Assembly: GCF_000013985.1 (NCBI RefSeq)
Contig: NC_008048.1
Coordinates: 1,736,001 to 1,800,000, forward strand
DNA: 64,000 bases
Origin: Sphingopyxis alaskensis RB2256
Lineage (GTDB): Bacteria; Pseudomonadota; Alphaproteobacteria; Sphingomonadales; Sphingomonadaceae
Direction of reading: 5' to 3'
Below the pieces are notes generated by a model. It was not told where the DNA came from. It made no database searches and saw nothing but the letters and a program-made list of their open reading frames with translations. Shown in pieces: positions 34,774-44,533 of this stretch. Numbering within the stretch: the stretch's first letter is position 1; the number at the start of each line of letters is the position of its first letter. The position numbers and the translations under genes are program-made.

Positions 34774-36308
34774 GCCCGCTGCCTTTCGGCGCCTGCAAGC
34801 GTCTCGAAATGATCGAAGACCGGCGCCAGCCCGCAACAGCGCCCCGCCGCGCCGCGCCGCGCCGCAATGTGGCTTTCGTGCGGGCACCAGCCTTTGCAAT
34901 GGCCGTACCAGCGGCACGTCCGCAGCCGCAGCCAGCGTTCCGCCTCGCGCTGCTTCAGCGCGGTCATCTCCGCGCTTGCACGGATGTCGGCGAAGCTGCG
35001 TTCGGCCAGATTGCCGAGCGCGTGGTCCGCCGACCCCAGAAACTTGTCGCAGTGGCGCACCGTGCCGTCGGGCTCGATCCCGAAATAACCGCCAAGGCAG
35101 GGACCATTGAGTTCGCAGAAACCCGTCGCCTGCCGCTGCCACGCGGCGTGCAGCGCGTCGATCTCGCGGACATCGAAACGCAGGTCGGGGCGCGTGCGGA
35201 GCAGGTCGAACAGGCGGATCAGGAAATCGGCGAAGGCGGCGGGCGGCAGATAGGGTCCCTCGCCCGTACCCGCATCGGGCCGCACTGGCAGGAACCCTGC
35301 TGCATGGATGCCCGCGTCGACCAACTCGCCGACCAGCTTCTCGACCGGGCAGGCGGCAACCTCCGGTGTCACGACGATCAGCACGCCGGCGAACACCCCC
35401 GCCTCGCGCAGCCGGGCGATCCCGTCGATCACCGCATCGAACGACGCGCTGCCGCGTGCCGTGCGCCGCTGGCGGTCGTGGATGGCGCGCGGGCCGTCGA
35501 GGCTGACACTGACCTTGAAATCGAACAGCCGCCACAGCGCGACCACCGGGTCGGGCAGCGCGGCGGCATTGGTCTGGATCGAATTGGTAAAATCCTGCCC
35601 CGGTCGCCGCAGCCGCGCCTGCAACCACAGAAAGCCCAGCATCCTGCGCACACCGAGCAGACTCGGTTCGCCGCCGTGCCAAATGAAGCGCGCCGTCGCG
35701 ACCGACCGGTCTTCGGCGACACGGCGCACCATCAACGCCTGCGTCGCGGCGGTCATCCGGTTGCCCGGCCCTTCGCGCCAGTCGGTGCAATAGGTGCAGC
35801 GCAAATTGCAATGGCGCGTCAGCTTCGCGATCAGCACCAGACTGCCGAGACCGGTCGGCGGCGCGGCGCGATCGGCTGGTTCGGCCGCCGCAAAGGCCGG
35901 GTCGGTCAAGCCGAGCGCCGCTGCGGGAACCATCGCCAGTCCGCTGGCGGGTGCCGCGCCGAGGTGGATCAGCTGATCGAACGCCCGCGCCTCGGCGGAC
36001 GCCAGCCGCGTGCGCAGGCGCCGCTGCGTCTCCCCCAGCGCCGCAAGCGCCGCCGCGCCGTCGCATCCCGCCGGACGCAAGGCGGGCTTTGCGCGCAGGG
36101 CCTGCCGCACATCGGCGGGCAGCCCGTCCGTCGGCGCGGCTTCCAGCGGCACCGACGCGCCGGTTCGCAGCAAGGACAGAAGCGCGCGCGCGCGCGTTAG
36201 CAGCAGCACCGCGACGGCATCCTCCTCCGGCCGCAGCGTGGTCGCCAGCCGTTCGGCGGTATCGCCGTCGATCCCCGCTGTGGCGGTCTCGATTGCGGCG
36301 ACGCTCAT
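34770..36308 (-). CDS. Radical SAM/SPASM peptide-modifying enzyme
   Basis: The 512-aa protein has an N-terminal region of about 150 residues without a recognised domain, then a radical SAM core with Cys167-x3-Cys171-x2-Cys174 (CNLRCTYC). The C-terminal SPASM-type region has GIEPDGTVRHCDKF, CRWYGHCKGWCPHE and a final Cys pair for auxiliary clusters. Such enzymes form C-C, C-O or thioether crosslinks or epimerise residues in RiPP precursors. The N-terminal region could be a precursor-binding module. It overlaps the B12 radical SAM gene upstream (ATGA) and the YcaO gene downstream (GTGA). Confidence 0.9.
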   Translation of the reverse strand: MSVAAIETATAGIDGDTAERLATTLRPEEDAVAVLLLTRARALLSLLRTGASVPLEAAPTDGLPADVRQALRAKPALRPAGCDGAAALAALGETQRRLRTRLASAEARAFDQLIHLGAAPASGLAMVPAAALGLTDPAFAAAEPADRAAPPTGLGSLVLIAKLTRHCNLRCTYCTDWREGPGNRMTAATQALMVRRVAEDRSVATARFIWHGGEPSLLGVRRMLGFLWLQARLRRPGQDFTNSIQTNAAALPDPVVALWRLFDFKVSVSLDGPRAIHDRQRRTARGSASFDAVIDGIARLREAGVFAGVLIVVTPEVAACPVEKLVGELVDAGIHAAGFLPVRPDAGTGEGPYLPPAAFADFLIRLFDLLRTRPDLRFDVREIDALHAAWQRQATGFCELNGPCLGGYFGIEPDGTVRHCDKFLGSADHALGNLAERSFADIRASAEMTALKQREAERWLRLRTCRWYGHCKGWCPHESHIAARRGAAGRCCGLAPVFDHFETLAGAERQRA

Positions 36309-38206
36309 CGCCGTCGCGCCGGCAACGGCAGCGACAGGTGCAGCCCGCCTTCGCTCGCGATCAGCCCTTCGTGGCTCAGCAGGCGCAGCGATCGTTCGAC
36401 GCGCTGGAGCGGTTCGTCGATCATCTCGGCGACGCGCCCGGCGCTCAGCGGCTTTTCGAGCAGCGCCTGGAATATGCTGGCGTCGCGTCCGGTCAGCCGC
36501 GTCAGCCGCGGTTCGGGCGCGTGGCGGCTGTCCTCGACGGTGACGACGCCGGGCGACGAGAAATAGCGCAGTTGGGGGCGCCAGTCGCGCATCCACGCTT
36601 CCTTCCACACCCCGATCGCCTCGGCCATGCCGTCGAAGTCGCTGTCGGACAGCGTATTTTCCAGCTCATATTCAAAGAAATAGGCGATCGCTTCCTTGTC
36701 GATCCGCGTCGGCACGATGAAGTCGAGCGAGCGTTCGGGCTTGCGGCGTATCTTGGGAAAGCTCGCTTCGTCCTTGAACAAGGGGCTATAGCGTTCCAGC
36801 CACACGCGCAGCCCCGCCGACGGCGGCTGCAAATGGTGCAGATGCTGGAACAAATCCACCTGTTCGGCATAAAATTCGGCTTTTTCGCCCGGAAATCCCC
36901 ACAACACATTCCAGCTCACCGCGACGCCATAATGGGCCGACCAGCGTAGCAGGTTCACATTGTCCAGCCCGCGCACGCCCTTGCGCATCAGCTTGAGCAC
37001 CGGGGTCGACAGGCTTTCGATTCCCGGCTGGATCGTGCGGATTCCCGCGTCCGCCATGTCGCGGATCTCGTCGGGCTTCAGGTTCGACTTGACCTCATAA
37101 AAAATGTCATAGGTCGCGTCGCTGGCCGCCAGCCTGGGAAGCAGCGCCTCGCGGTAGCCGCGATCGACGATGTTATCGACAGCCTCGAAATGATAACTCC
37201 GATATCTTTCGGCGAGTTCGGCCAGCTCGTCCCAAACCCGCTCGGGCGACTTTGAGCGGAACTTCATCGTCAGCGCGTTGAGCCCGCAAAAGACGCAGTG
37301 GCTATGCTCGCCCCACCAGCACCCGCGCGCGCTTTCAAAGGGGATACGGACATCGTTGCGCAGCCCGATCTGAACGAGGCCAAGATATTCGGCGCGGTCG
37401 AAATATTCGCCATAGTCGGGTGTCGGATTGCGATCGAGCGCCGTGATCATCCTTGCGGGCTTGTTCTGCCGCACCGCACCGTCGGCGTCGCGCCAGCTCA
37501 GCCCGGTGACGCGGTCCATTCCTTCCCCTGCGTCGATGGCGCGGAGAAGCGCCGGAAAGCTGTCGTCGGCTTCGCCGCTCAACACCAGTTCGACCTCGGG
37601 CACATGCGCGATCCATTCGGCCGCCATGTCGCGTTCGAAATTGGCGCCGCCGAACAGGAAGCGGGCGTGCGGCAGCATCGCCCGCAGCCGCCGGGCGATC
37701 GCGATCGCGGCGGCGGTCTGCTGAAAGGTCGAGGTGAAGCCGACGACCGTGGGGTTCGATCGCGCGATCTCCTCGGCAGCCAGCCGGACGAAACGCGGCA
37801 CGACGTCGCGCCGGACGACCAACAGCTGCCCGGCATCCTTGAGGTCGAAGGCGGCGAGCAGGGCACGTCCGTCGGGGTCGGGTGCGGCCGAGCCAAAGGC
37901 TTCGACCGAAAACAACCAGTCGCCCACTGCAACGCCGCGATCATTGGCGATAGTTTCGTAAAATTCGCTGCCGATCATCACCGCGAAATCGAGGAACAAA
38001 TGATGTGTGCGCGCGCTCCAGCCACATTGGCGCGCGATCGCGGCGAGCAGGCCGACCTGGATCGAGGGGCGGCGAAAGGAGTTGAAGGGTGCGGCGACCA
38101 GCGCGATCGAATGTCCCGATCGCGCCGACGCCGCTTCCTTCGTTTCGGGCGCAGCCTCCTCCGCGGCGACCGCGCGGTGGCGCGGCCTCTTGACGGGGGC
38201 ATTCAT
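36305..38206 (-). CDS. B12-binding radical SAM enzyme, RiPP maturation type 1
   Basis: The 633-aa protein has an N-terminal cobalamin-binding-like domain (about 35-250; VVGFTSTFQQTAAAIAIARRL, RFLFGGANFE) and a radical SAM core with the unusual Cys296-x7-Cys304-x2-Cys307 spacing in RGCWWGEHSHCVFCGLN. That motif marks the RiPP maturation radical SAM protein 1 family, which contains peptide C-methyltransferases. A winged-helix-like C-terminal tail (LQRVERSLRLLSHEGLI) follows. It starts 15 bases after the candidate precursor gene, with AAAGG upstream. Confidence 0.92.
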   Translation of the reverse strand: MNAPVKRPRHRAVAAEEAAPETKEAASARSGHSIALVAAPFNSFRRPSIQVGLLAAIARQCGWSARTHHLFLDFAVMIGSEFYETIANDRGVAVGDWLFSVEAFGSAAPDPDGRALLAAFDLKDAGQLLVVRRDVVPRFVRLAAEEIARSNPTVVGFTSTFQQTAAAIAIARRLRAMLPHARFLFGGANFERDMAAEWIAHVPEVELVLSGEADDSFPALLRAIDAGEGMDRVTGLSWRDADGAVRQNKPARMITALDRNPTPDYGEYFDRAEYLGLVQIGLRNDVRIPFESARGCWWGEHSHCVFCGLNALTMKFRSKSPERVWDELAELAERYRSYHFEAVDNIVDRGYREALLPRLAASDATYDIFYEVKSNLKPDEIRDMADAGIRTIQPGIESLSTPVLKLMRKGVRGLDNVNLLRWSAHYGVAVSWNVLWGFPGEKAEFYAEQVDLFQHLHHLQPPSAGLRVWLERYSPLFKDEASFPKIRRKPERSLDFIVPTRIDKEAIAYFFEYELENTLSDSDFDGMAEAIGVWKEAWMRDWRPQLRYFSSPGVVTVEDSRHAPEPRLTRLTGRDASIFQALLEKPLSAGRVAEMIDEPLQRVERSLRLLSHEGLIASEGGLHLSLPLPARRR

Positions 38207-38221
38207 GTCGAACCTTTCGGT

Positions 38222-38794
38222 TTAGCGCCCGAAACCTCCGGGCAGGCCGCCCAGCGGTCCCGGATTGACGACGGCGCCGCCGAAGGCGGGGTTCGTGCGC
38301 CATCCGCCAAGCTGGTCGGTCGCGAGATCCTTCGACCAATCGACCCCGACGCAGGCAACGCCAACGCCCACTCCGACCGAATCCATCACGTCGCCTCCCG
38401 GCGAAAGAATGCTGCCGAGTCGGCCCTGCTCGACCCTGGTAAGCCCCTGGAATGCGTCGGACAGCTTGACGTCGCGGATCCGCGCCGCGTTGGCGACCTT
38501 GATCGTGCGGATATTCTCGATCGACGGCCCTTCGGTCGCCAGCACCTGCTGGAAATGGTGCGCGGCCGCCCCCAATATGCCCAGAAAATAGAGCCGCTGT
38601 CGGTCGGTCAGGCGGCTGTCGAGGTCTTCCAGCGCATCGCCGATCTTGTCGAGTTCCTCGCCGGTGAGCTCGATCGTTGTCGACGGTGCGGACATTCCGC
38701 CCGCTCCGTGAAGCGCTTCGAGTATCTGCTTGATCTGCGCCTCGATCGCGTCGAGGCGCGCTGCCACCGAAGTGGATGTTTTTGACTCTGCCAC
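38222..38794 (-). CDS. Candidate RiPP precursor protein
   Basis: This first gene of the modification operon encodes 190 aa without a recognised domain. The N-terminal 130 residues are helical and charged (ARLDAIEAQIKQILEALHG, DRQRLYFLGILGAAAHHFQQVL), like a leader. The last 50 are quite different: a Val/Gly repeat ending in the only Cys (GVGVGVACVG, Cys148), then a Trp/Asp/Asn-containing stretch and a Gly/Pro-rich tail (LGGLPGGFGR). That division, and its place before four modifying enzymes, make it the best precursor candidate. It starts with GTG after AGGAG. It could instead be an accessory binding protein. Confidence 0.6.
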   Translation of the reverse strand: MAESKTSTSVAARLDAIEAQIKQILEALHGAGGMSAPSTTIELTGEELDKIGDALEDLDSRLTDRQRLYFLGILGAAAHHFQQVLATEGPSIENIRTIKVANAARIRDVKLSDAFQGLTRVEQGRLGSILSPGGDVMDSVGVGVGVACVGVDWSKDLATDQLGGWRTNPAFGGAVVNPGPLGGLPGGFGR

Positions 38795-38936
38795 GTGTCG
38801 TCTCCTGCAAGCAACGGACGCGACCCAGGCATTTTTTGTTTTGCTAACAATCGGTAATAAAGATTGCTTCCGGGTTTCCGGACATGGTTAATCGGTCCTT
38901 GCCCCTGCCCGGCGCCTCGCCCGCATCGCAACCCGG

Positions 38937-39617
38937 TCACGCCCCGGCGTTGAATTGGGCGACGAGGTCGAAGCGGTCGCCGCGGAACAACTGCCTGACG
39001 TGGGTGACAATCCGCCCCGCGCGCCAGGTGGTGCGGTCGAGTTCGAGACAGGCGGCGCACGTCCCGACACCCAATTGCGCCGCCTCCGCCCGCGTCGGCG
39101 TCACCGCGCGGATCACATGCCGCGCCTCGGTCCACGGAATATGGCCAAGCAGCCAGGTGCCAGGCGCCTCCGACCGAAAATCGGCACTCGCTGCGTCGGG
39201 CACTTCGCCGAGCGCGATGAAGCGCGCTTCGAGCGCGAAGGGCTCCCCCGCCGCAAAATGCACGCCCTCGACGTATAGCGCGGGGGCGGGGCACAGCGCG
39301 GCGCCCTCCGCTTCGGTGCGCGTTGCTTTCAGCGTCCAGCCATAGGCCTCGCCCCGTGCGGCGATCAGTTCGGCGAGGTCGGGCACCGTCATCACCGCCG
39401 AATGGACCGGCGGATGCGCGACGAACGTCCCCGCCTTGCGACGGCGCTCAATCAGCCCGGCGGCGGCGAGCTCGCCAAGCGCCTTGCTCACCGTCGCGCG
39501 CGCGCAGCCATAGTGCGCGGCAAGGTCCTGCTCGATCGGCACACGGTCGCCGGGGCGCCATTCGCCCGCGCGGATCGCGGCGGCGATTTCATCGCGGATG
39601 CGCCGCGCGGGGTTCAT
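38937..39617 (-). CDS. hutC: GntR-family histidine-utilisation repressor HutC
   Basis: The 226-aa protein has an N-terminal GntR winged helix (QDLAAHYGCARATVSKALGELAAAGLIERRRKAGTFV, in parts) and a C-terminal UTRA effector domain that in HutC binds urocanate. The ATG at 39617 overlaps the hutF stop (ATGA). The likely operator is the palindrome at 40977-40994. Confidence 0.93.
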   Translation of the reverse strand: MNPARRIRDEIAAAIRAGEWRPGDRVPIEQDLAAHYGCARATVSKALGELAAAGLIERRRKAGTFVAHPPVHSAVMTVPDLAELIAARGEAYGWTLKATRTEAEGAALCPAPALYVEGVHFAAGEPFALEARFIALGEVPDAASADFRSEAPGTWLLGHIPWTEARHVIRAVTPTRAEAAQLGVGTCAACLELDRTTWRAGRIVTHVRQLFRGDRFDLVAQFNAGA

Positions 39618-40963
39618 GCAAGCAGCCGGTCGAGGCAGGCGCGATAGGCGGCGGCGACAGCGTCCGCCGCGACATGGCGCCCGCTTTCGACGCGCTTTTC
39701 GCCCGCGCGCCAGACGCAATCGATCGCCCCGCCACGCGCCGCGAAAATCCAGCGGTCGAGCAGGGTCGCATCATCGGTCCCGGCAAAGCAGGGATGTTCA
39801 AGGTCGAGCGACATGATGTCGGCGGGATGACCGACGGCAAGCCCCGCGGACACGCCGAGCGCCCGAGCGCCGCCGTCGACCGCGCGGCCGAACAGGTTGG
39901 CGCCGACGAAGGGCGCGGCTTCATCCGCAAGCAGCGCCCGCGCACGCTGCGCCAGCCGCTGCGAATATTCGAGCGCGCGCAGTTCGCCCGCGGCGTCGAT
40001 CAGGATATTGCTGTCGGTGCCGACGCCGAAGCGGCCACCGGCGGTCAGATAGTCGACCGCCGGAAAAATGCCGTCGCCCAGATTGGCTTCGGTGATAGGG
40101 CAGAGCCCCGCCACCGCGCCACTGGCAGCGAGGCGCACGGCTTCGCCTTCGTCGAGATGTGTCGAATGGATCAGGCACCAGCGATCATCGACCGCGGCAT
40201 TGCCCAGCAGCCATTCGACCGGTCGCGCGCCGCTCCATGCGACACAATCGGCAACCTCCTTCACCTGTTCGGCGGCATGGATATGGACGGGCCCGGTCGG
40301 CGACAGCGCCAGCACCGCCGCCAGTTCGTCGGGCGTCACGGCGCGGAGCGAATGCGGAGCGACACCGATATTGGCGTCGCCGGACAGCTTCGCGCGCGCC
40401 GCGTCGAGCAGCGTGGCAAAGCCGTCGATGTCATTGAGGAAACGCCGCTGCCCCGCGCTCGGCGGCGCCGCGCCGAAATCGCCGTGCGCGTAAAAGACGG
40501 GCAGCAAGGTCAGACCGATGCCCGTCGCCGCGCCCGCCTCGGCGATCGCACCCGTCATTTCGGCCGGATCGGCGTAGCGCGCGCCCGCGGGATCGTGGTG
40601 GAGATAATGGAACTCGCCGACGCGCGTAAAGCCGCCCTCGAGCATCTCGACATAGGCCTGCGCCGTGATCGCGGCGACATCGTCGGGGGTCAGCCGGTCG
40701 AGGAAGCGGTACATGATCTCGCGCCAGCTCCAGAAATTGTCGTCGGGCCGGCTGCGGCGTTCGGACAATCCCGCCATGCCGCGCTGAAAGCCGTGGCTGT
40801 GGACGTTGCAGAGACCGGGCAAGCCGACACGATGGCGCTCATCCCCGGCGTTCGCGGCAACGCCGGTTTCGATCGCAGCGATCCGCCCGTCGGCGATGCG
40901 CAGCCGCGCGGCCCTTTCCCAGCGATTGCCGATCCACGCGCGTTCGAACCAGAGCGAAGCCAT
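39614..40963 (-). CDS. hutF: Formimidoylglutamate deiminase
   Basis: The 449-aa amidohydrolase converts N-formimidoyl-glutamate to N-formylglutamate, the five-step variant of histidine breakdown finished by HutG. Metal-binding motifs are [27 protein letters not shown] and GTDSN. ATGs at 40966 and 40963 are adjacent; the second has better spacing from GGGGA. It diverges from hutI across a short operator region. Confidence 0.94.
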   Translation of the reverse strand: MASLWFERAWIGNRWERAARLRIADGRIAAIETGVAANAGDERHRVGLPGLCNVHSHGFQRGMAGLSERRSRPDDNFWSWREIMYRFLDRLTPDDVAAITAQAYVEMLEGGFTRVGEFHYLHHDPAGARYADPAEMTGAIAEAGAATGIGLTLLPVFYAHGDFGAAPPSAGQRRFLNDIDGFATLLDAARAKLSGDANIGVAPHSLRAVTPDELAAVLALSPTGPVHIHAAEQVKEVADCVAWSGARPVEWLLGNAAVDDRWCLIHSTHLDEGEAVRLAASGAVAGLCPITEANLGDGIFPAVDYLTAGGRFGVGTDSNILIDAAGELRALEYSQRLAQRARALLADEAAPFVGANLFGRAVDGGARALGVSAGLAVGHPADIMSLDLEHPCFAGTDDATLLDRWIFAARGGAIDCVWRAGEKRVESGRHVAADAVAAAYRACLDRLLA

Positions 40964-40976
40964 CATCCGTCCCCAT

Positions 40977-40994
40977 ATTATGTCTAGACATAAT
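40977..40994. promoter_or_regulatory. Probable HutC operator
   Basis: ATTATGTCTAGACATAAT is a perfect 18-bp palindrome in the narrow gap between divergent hutF and hutI. Palindromes with a TGTCTAGACA-like core suit GntR/HutC regulators. Confidence 0.8.
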
Positions 40995-41019
40995 GACGCA
41001 TCGGCGCGACACTGTCCAG

Positions 41020-42204
41020 ATGGAGCAACGCTGGACGAACGCCCGACTCGCGACGATGGCCGGTGACGATCTCGGCCTGATCGACGATGGCGTGGTCGCG
41101 GCAAAGGATGGCCGCATCATCTATGCCGGTCCGGCGAAGGACGCGCCTGCGACGCAAGGTGCGGTCCATGACTGCGAGGGCCGCCTGATCACGCCCGGCC
41201 TGATCGACTGCCACACCCATCTGATACATGGCGGCAACCGTGCGAACGAATGGGCGATGAGGCTCGAAGGTGCGAGCTATGACGAGATCGCCCGCGCGGG
41301 CGGCGGCATCGTCTCGACGATGCGCGCGACGCGCGACGCGAGCGAAGCCGAACTGGTCGCGAGCGCCCTCCCCCGCCTCGACGCGCTGATCGCCGAGGGT
41401 GTGACGACGATCGAGATCAAGTCAGGCTATGGGCTCTCGACCAACGACGAGTTGAAGATGCTGCGCGCCGCGCGCGCGCTCGCCAACATCCGCGCGATCC
41501 GCGTCGAGCCGACCTTCCTCGGCGCGCACGCGCTGCCTCCCGAATATCAAGGCGACAGCGACGCCTATATCGACCTCGTCGTGGGCGAGATGATCCCGGC
41601 CGTGGCCTCGCTAGCCACCGCGGTCGACGCCTTTTGCGAAGGCATCGGCTTTTCGCCCGAACAGTGCGCGCGCGTCCTTGCCGCCGCGAAGGCCCATGGG
41701 CTCAAGGTCAAGCTCCACGCCGAACAATTGTCGGCGCTCCACGGCAGCGCGCTCGCCGCGCGGCACGGCGCATTGTCCGCCGACCATCTCGAACATGCGA
41801 CCGACGAGGATGTGCGCGCGATGGCCGAAGCCGGCAGCGTCGCGGTGCTGCTCCCCGGCGCCTATTATTTCATGCGCGAAACCAGACTGCCGCCCGTCCA
41901 GGCAATGCGCCGCCATGGGACGCGCATCGCGCTGGCGACCGACAACAACCCCGGAACCTCGCCGACGAGTTCGCTGCTGCTGATGCTCAACATGGGCGCG
42001 ACCTTGTTCGGGCTGACCGTCATCGAAGCGCTGCGCGGCGTGACGGTCAACGCCGCCGCCGCGCTCGGCCTGTCGGCGGAGATCGGCACGATTGAGGTCG
42101 GCAAGGCCTGCGACCTCGCCATCTGGGACGTCGGCGACCCCGCCGAGCTGGTCTATCGCATCGGCTTCAACCCGCTGCACCAACGTATCAAGGACGGACA
42201 ATGA
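41020..42204 (+). CDS. hutI: Imidazolonepropionase
   Basis: The 394-aa metal-dependent amidohydrolase opens the imidazolone ring to give formimidoylglutamate. Motifs are [29 protein letters not shown] and [11 protein letters not shown] chose the ATG at 41020 because the family N terminus begins at [13 protein letters not shown] and the earlier ATG (40993) lies within the palindromic operator. It overlaps hutH by 4 bases. Confidence 0.95.
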   Translation: MEQRWTNARLATMAGDDLGLIDDGVVAAKDGRIIYAGPAKDAPATQGAVHDCEGRLITPGLIDCHTHLIHGGNRANEWAMRLEGASYDEIARAGGGIVSTMRATRDASEAELVASALPRLDALIAEGVTTIEIKSGYGLSTNDELKMLRAARALANIRAIRVEPTFLGAHALPPEYQGDSDAYIDLVVGEMIPAVASLATAVDAFCEGIGFSPEQCARVLAAAKAHGLKVKLHAEQLSALHGSALAARHGALSADHLEHATDEDVRAMAEAGSVAVLLPGAYYFMRETRLPPVQAMRRHGTRIALATDNNPGTSPTSSLLLMLNMGATLFGLTVIEALRGVTVNAAAALGLSAEIGTIEVGKACDLAIWDVGDPAELVYRIGFNPLHQRIKDGQ

Positions 42205-43730
42205 CGGTTGTGACGATCACCCCCGGCGCGATGAGCTTCGCCGACTGGCGTGCGATTTACGAAGGCGCGAGTGCCGCGCTGACCGTGGGTGCATGGGATG
42301 CGATCGACGCCAGCGCCGCGGCGGTGGCGCGGATCGTCGCCAAGGGCGATCCCGTCTATGGCATCAACACCGGCTTTGGAAAGCTCGCGAGCGTGCGGAT
42401 CGCGAGCGACGATCTAGCGACGCTCCAGCGCAACATCGTGCTCAGCCATGCCGCGGGCACCGGTGCTCCCTCCCCTACCCCTGTCGTCCGACTGATGATG
42501 GCGCTCAAGCTCGCGAGCTTCGGCGTCGGCGCGTCCGGCGTGCGGCGCGAAACGGCGGCGATGCTGGAGGCGATGCTCGCGCGGGGGCTGATCCCGGTCG
42601 TGCCGTCGCAGGGTTCAGTCGGCGCGAGCGGCGACCTTGCGCCGCTGGCGCATATGGCCGCGGCGATGATCGGCGTCGGCAAGATCGACGTCGGCGGCGC
42701 GATCATGCCCGCCGCCGAAGCGCTCGCGCAGGCCGAGCTGACGCCGCTCGAACTTGGCCCGAAGGAAGGACTCGCGCTGCTCAACGGCACACAGTTTTCG
42801 ACCGCGAACGCGCTTGCGGGCCTGTTCCGTGCCGAAACCCTGTTCCGCTCGGCGCTGATCACCGGGGCGCTCTCGACCGAAGCCGCCAAGGGTTCCGACG
42901 CGCCCTTCGACCCCCGCATCCACGCGCTGCGCGGTCATATCGGCCAGCGCGAGGTCGGCGGCGCGCTCCGCACCCTGATGGCGGGGTCGGCGATCCGCGC
43001 CTCGCACGCCATCGACGATCCGCGCGTGCAGGATCCCTATTGCCTGCGCTGCCAGCCGCAGGTGATGGGCGCGGTGCTCGACCTGCTGCGTCAGGCGGGG
43101 GCGACGCTCGGCGTGGAGGCGAATGGCGTCTCGGACAATCCGCTGATCTTCGCCGATAGCGACGAAGCCTTGTCGGGCGGCAATTTTCACGCCGAACCGG
43201 TGGCTTTCGCCGCCGATATGATCGCGATCGCCTTGTGCGAAATCGGCTCGATCGCCGAGCGCCGCATCGCGATGCTCGTCGATCCCGCGCTGTCGGGCCT
43301 GCCTGCCTTCCTGACGCCGCGCCCCGGCCTCAACTCGGGCTTCATGATCCCGCAGGTCACCGCTGCGGCGCTGGTCAGCGAAAACAAGCAGCGCGCCTAT
43401 CCCGCCAGCGTCGATTCGATCCCGACCTCGGCGAACCAGGAGGATCATGTGTCGATGGCCGCGCACGGCGCGCGCCGCCTGCTCGACATGGCCGACAATG
43501 CCAGCGCGGTGATCGGCATCGAACTGCTGGCCGCGTGTCAGGGGATCGACTTTCACGCGCCGCTCAAATCGAGCGACGCGCTCGAGGCGGCGCACCGGCA
43601 TCTGCGCTCGCACGTCCCGACGCTCGACGACGACCGGCATTTCCACCCCGACATGGAAGCCGCGACGGCATTGATCCGTTCGGGCAGCCTCGTCGCCGCG
43701 GTGCCGGCCAGCCTGCCGGGCGTCGGCTGA
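42201..43730 (+). CDS. hutH: Histidine ammonia-lyase
   Basis: The 509-aa enzyme deaminates histidine to urocanate. The Ala-Ser-Gly triad that forms the MIO cofactor is present in [15 protein letters not shown] near residue 143, as are YGINTGFG and the HFQ-free Hut-type block SKGSD. It overlaps hutI upstream and shares TGATG with hutG downstream. Confidence 0.97.
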   Translation: MTVVTITPGAMSFADWRAIYEGASAALTVGAWDAIDASAAAVARIVAKGDPVYGINTGFGKLASVRIASDDLATLQRNIVLSHAAGTGAPSPTPVVRLMMALKLASFGVGASGVRRETAAMLEAMLARGLIPVVPSQGSVGASGDLAPLAHMAAAMIGVGKIDVGGAIMPAAEALAQAELTPLELGPKEGLALLNGTQFSTANALAGLFRAETLFRSALITGALSTEAAKGSDAPFDPRIHALRGHIGQREVGGALRTLMAGSAIRASHAIDDPRVQDPYCLRCQPQVMGAVLDLLRQAGATLGVEANGVSDNPLIFADSDEALSGGNFHAEPVAFAADMIAIALCEIGSIAERRIAMLVDPALSGLPAFLTPRPGLNSGFMIPQVTAAALVSENKQRAYPASVDSIPTSANQEDHVSMAAHGARRLLDMADNASAVIGIELLAACQGIDFHAPLKSSDALEAAHRHLRSHVPTLDDDRHFHPDMEAATALIRSGSLVAAVPASLPGVG

Positions 43731-44533
43731 TGGACTGGCTGCGCGTCCATCGCGGCGACGCGCCGCTCGTCATCGCCTTTCCGCACGGCGGCACCGAGCT
43801 TGCGGGGCTCGACGAGCGGTTCGTGTCGCCCTGGCATGCGCAGATCGACACCGACTGGTGGATCACCGACCTTTACGCCTTCGCCGCCGACATGGGCGCG
43901 ACCCTGGTGGCGACCGACATTTCGCGCAGCGTGATCGACATGAACCGCGACCCGTCGGGCGCCTCGCTCTATCCGGGGCAGGCGACAACCGAATTGTGTC
44001 CGACCACGACTTTCGACGGCGAGCCGCTTTACCGTTTCGACCTGCCCGACGAGGCGGAGATCATGCAGCGGCTCAACCTCTATCACCGCCCCTATCACGA
44101 GGCGCTGACCGCCGAGCTCGACCGGCTGCGGGCGGCCCATGGCAAAGTCGTCCTTTACGACGCCCATTCGATCCGCAGCCACGTCCCGCGCCTGTTCGAC
44201 GGCGAACTGCCGCAGTTCAACATCGGCACCAACGGGGGCGCCACCTGCGCGCCCGAACTCGAAACCATCGCCGCGAACATCTGTGCGGCGAGCGGCCACA
44301 GCCATGTCGTCAACGGCCGCTTCAAGGGCGGCTGGACGACGCGCCACTATGGCCATCCCGACGAGGGAACCCATGCGATCCAGATGGAGCTGGCCCAGCG
44401 CGGCTATATGGCCGAGCCCGCCGCGATCACCCACGCCAACTGGCCCACCCCCCTCGACCCCAACCCGACGATCCGGCCCGTGCTGGAGCAGGTGATCGCC
44501 GCCACGCTCGACTTTGCGAAAGGACGACCATGA
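43730..44533 (+). CDS. hutG: N-formylglutamate deformylase
   Basis: The 267-aa zinc hydrolase cleaves N-formylglutamate to formate and glutamate. Conserved blocks are [46 protein letters not shown] and [12 protein letters not shown]. Its start overlaps the hutH stop and its end overlaps hutU (ATGA). With hutF it completes the five-step pathway. Confidence 0.95.
   Translation: MDWLRVHRGDAPLVIAFPHGGTELAGLDERFVSPWHAQIDTDWWITDLYAFAADMGATLVATDISRSVIDMNRDPSGASLYPGQATTELCPTTTFDGEPLYRFDLPDEAEIMQRLNLYHRPYHEALTAELDRLRAAHGKVVLYDAHSIRSHVPRLFDGELPQFNIGTNGGATCAPELETIAANICAASGHSHVVNGRFKGGWTTRHYGHPDEGTHAIQMELAQRGYMAEPAAITHANWPTPLDPNPTIRPVLEQVIAATLDFAKGRP

Noticed and set aside
37298..38785. Plus-strand frame of 495 codons across the RiPP genes
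   Set aside because: It is antisense to the B12 radical SAM enzyme and candidate precursor, which have proper starts, ribosome sites and motifs.
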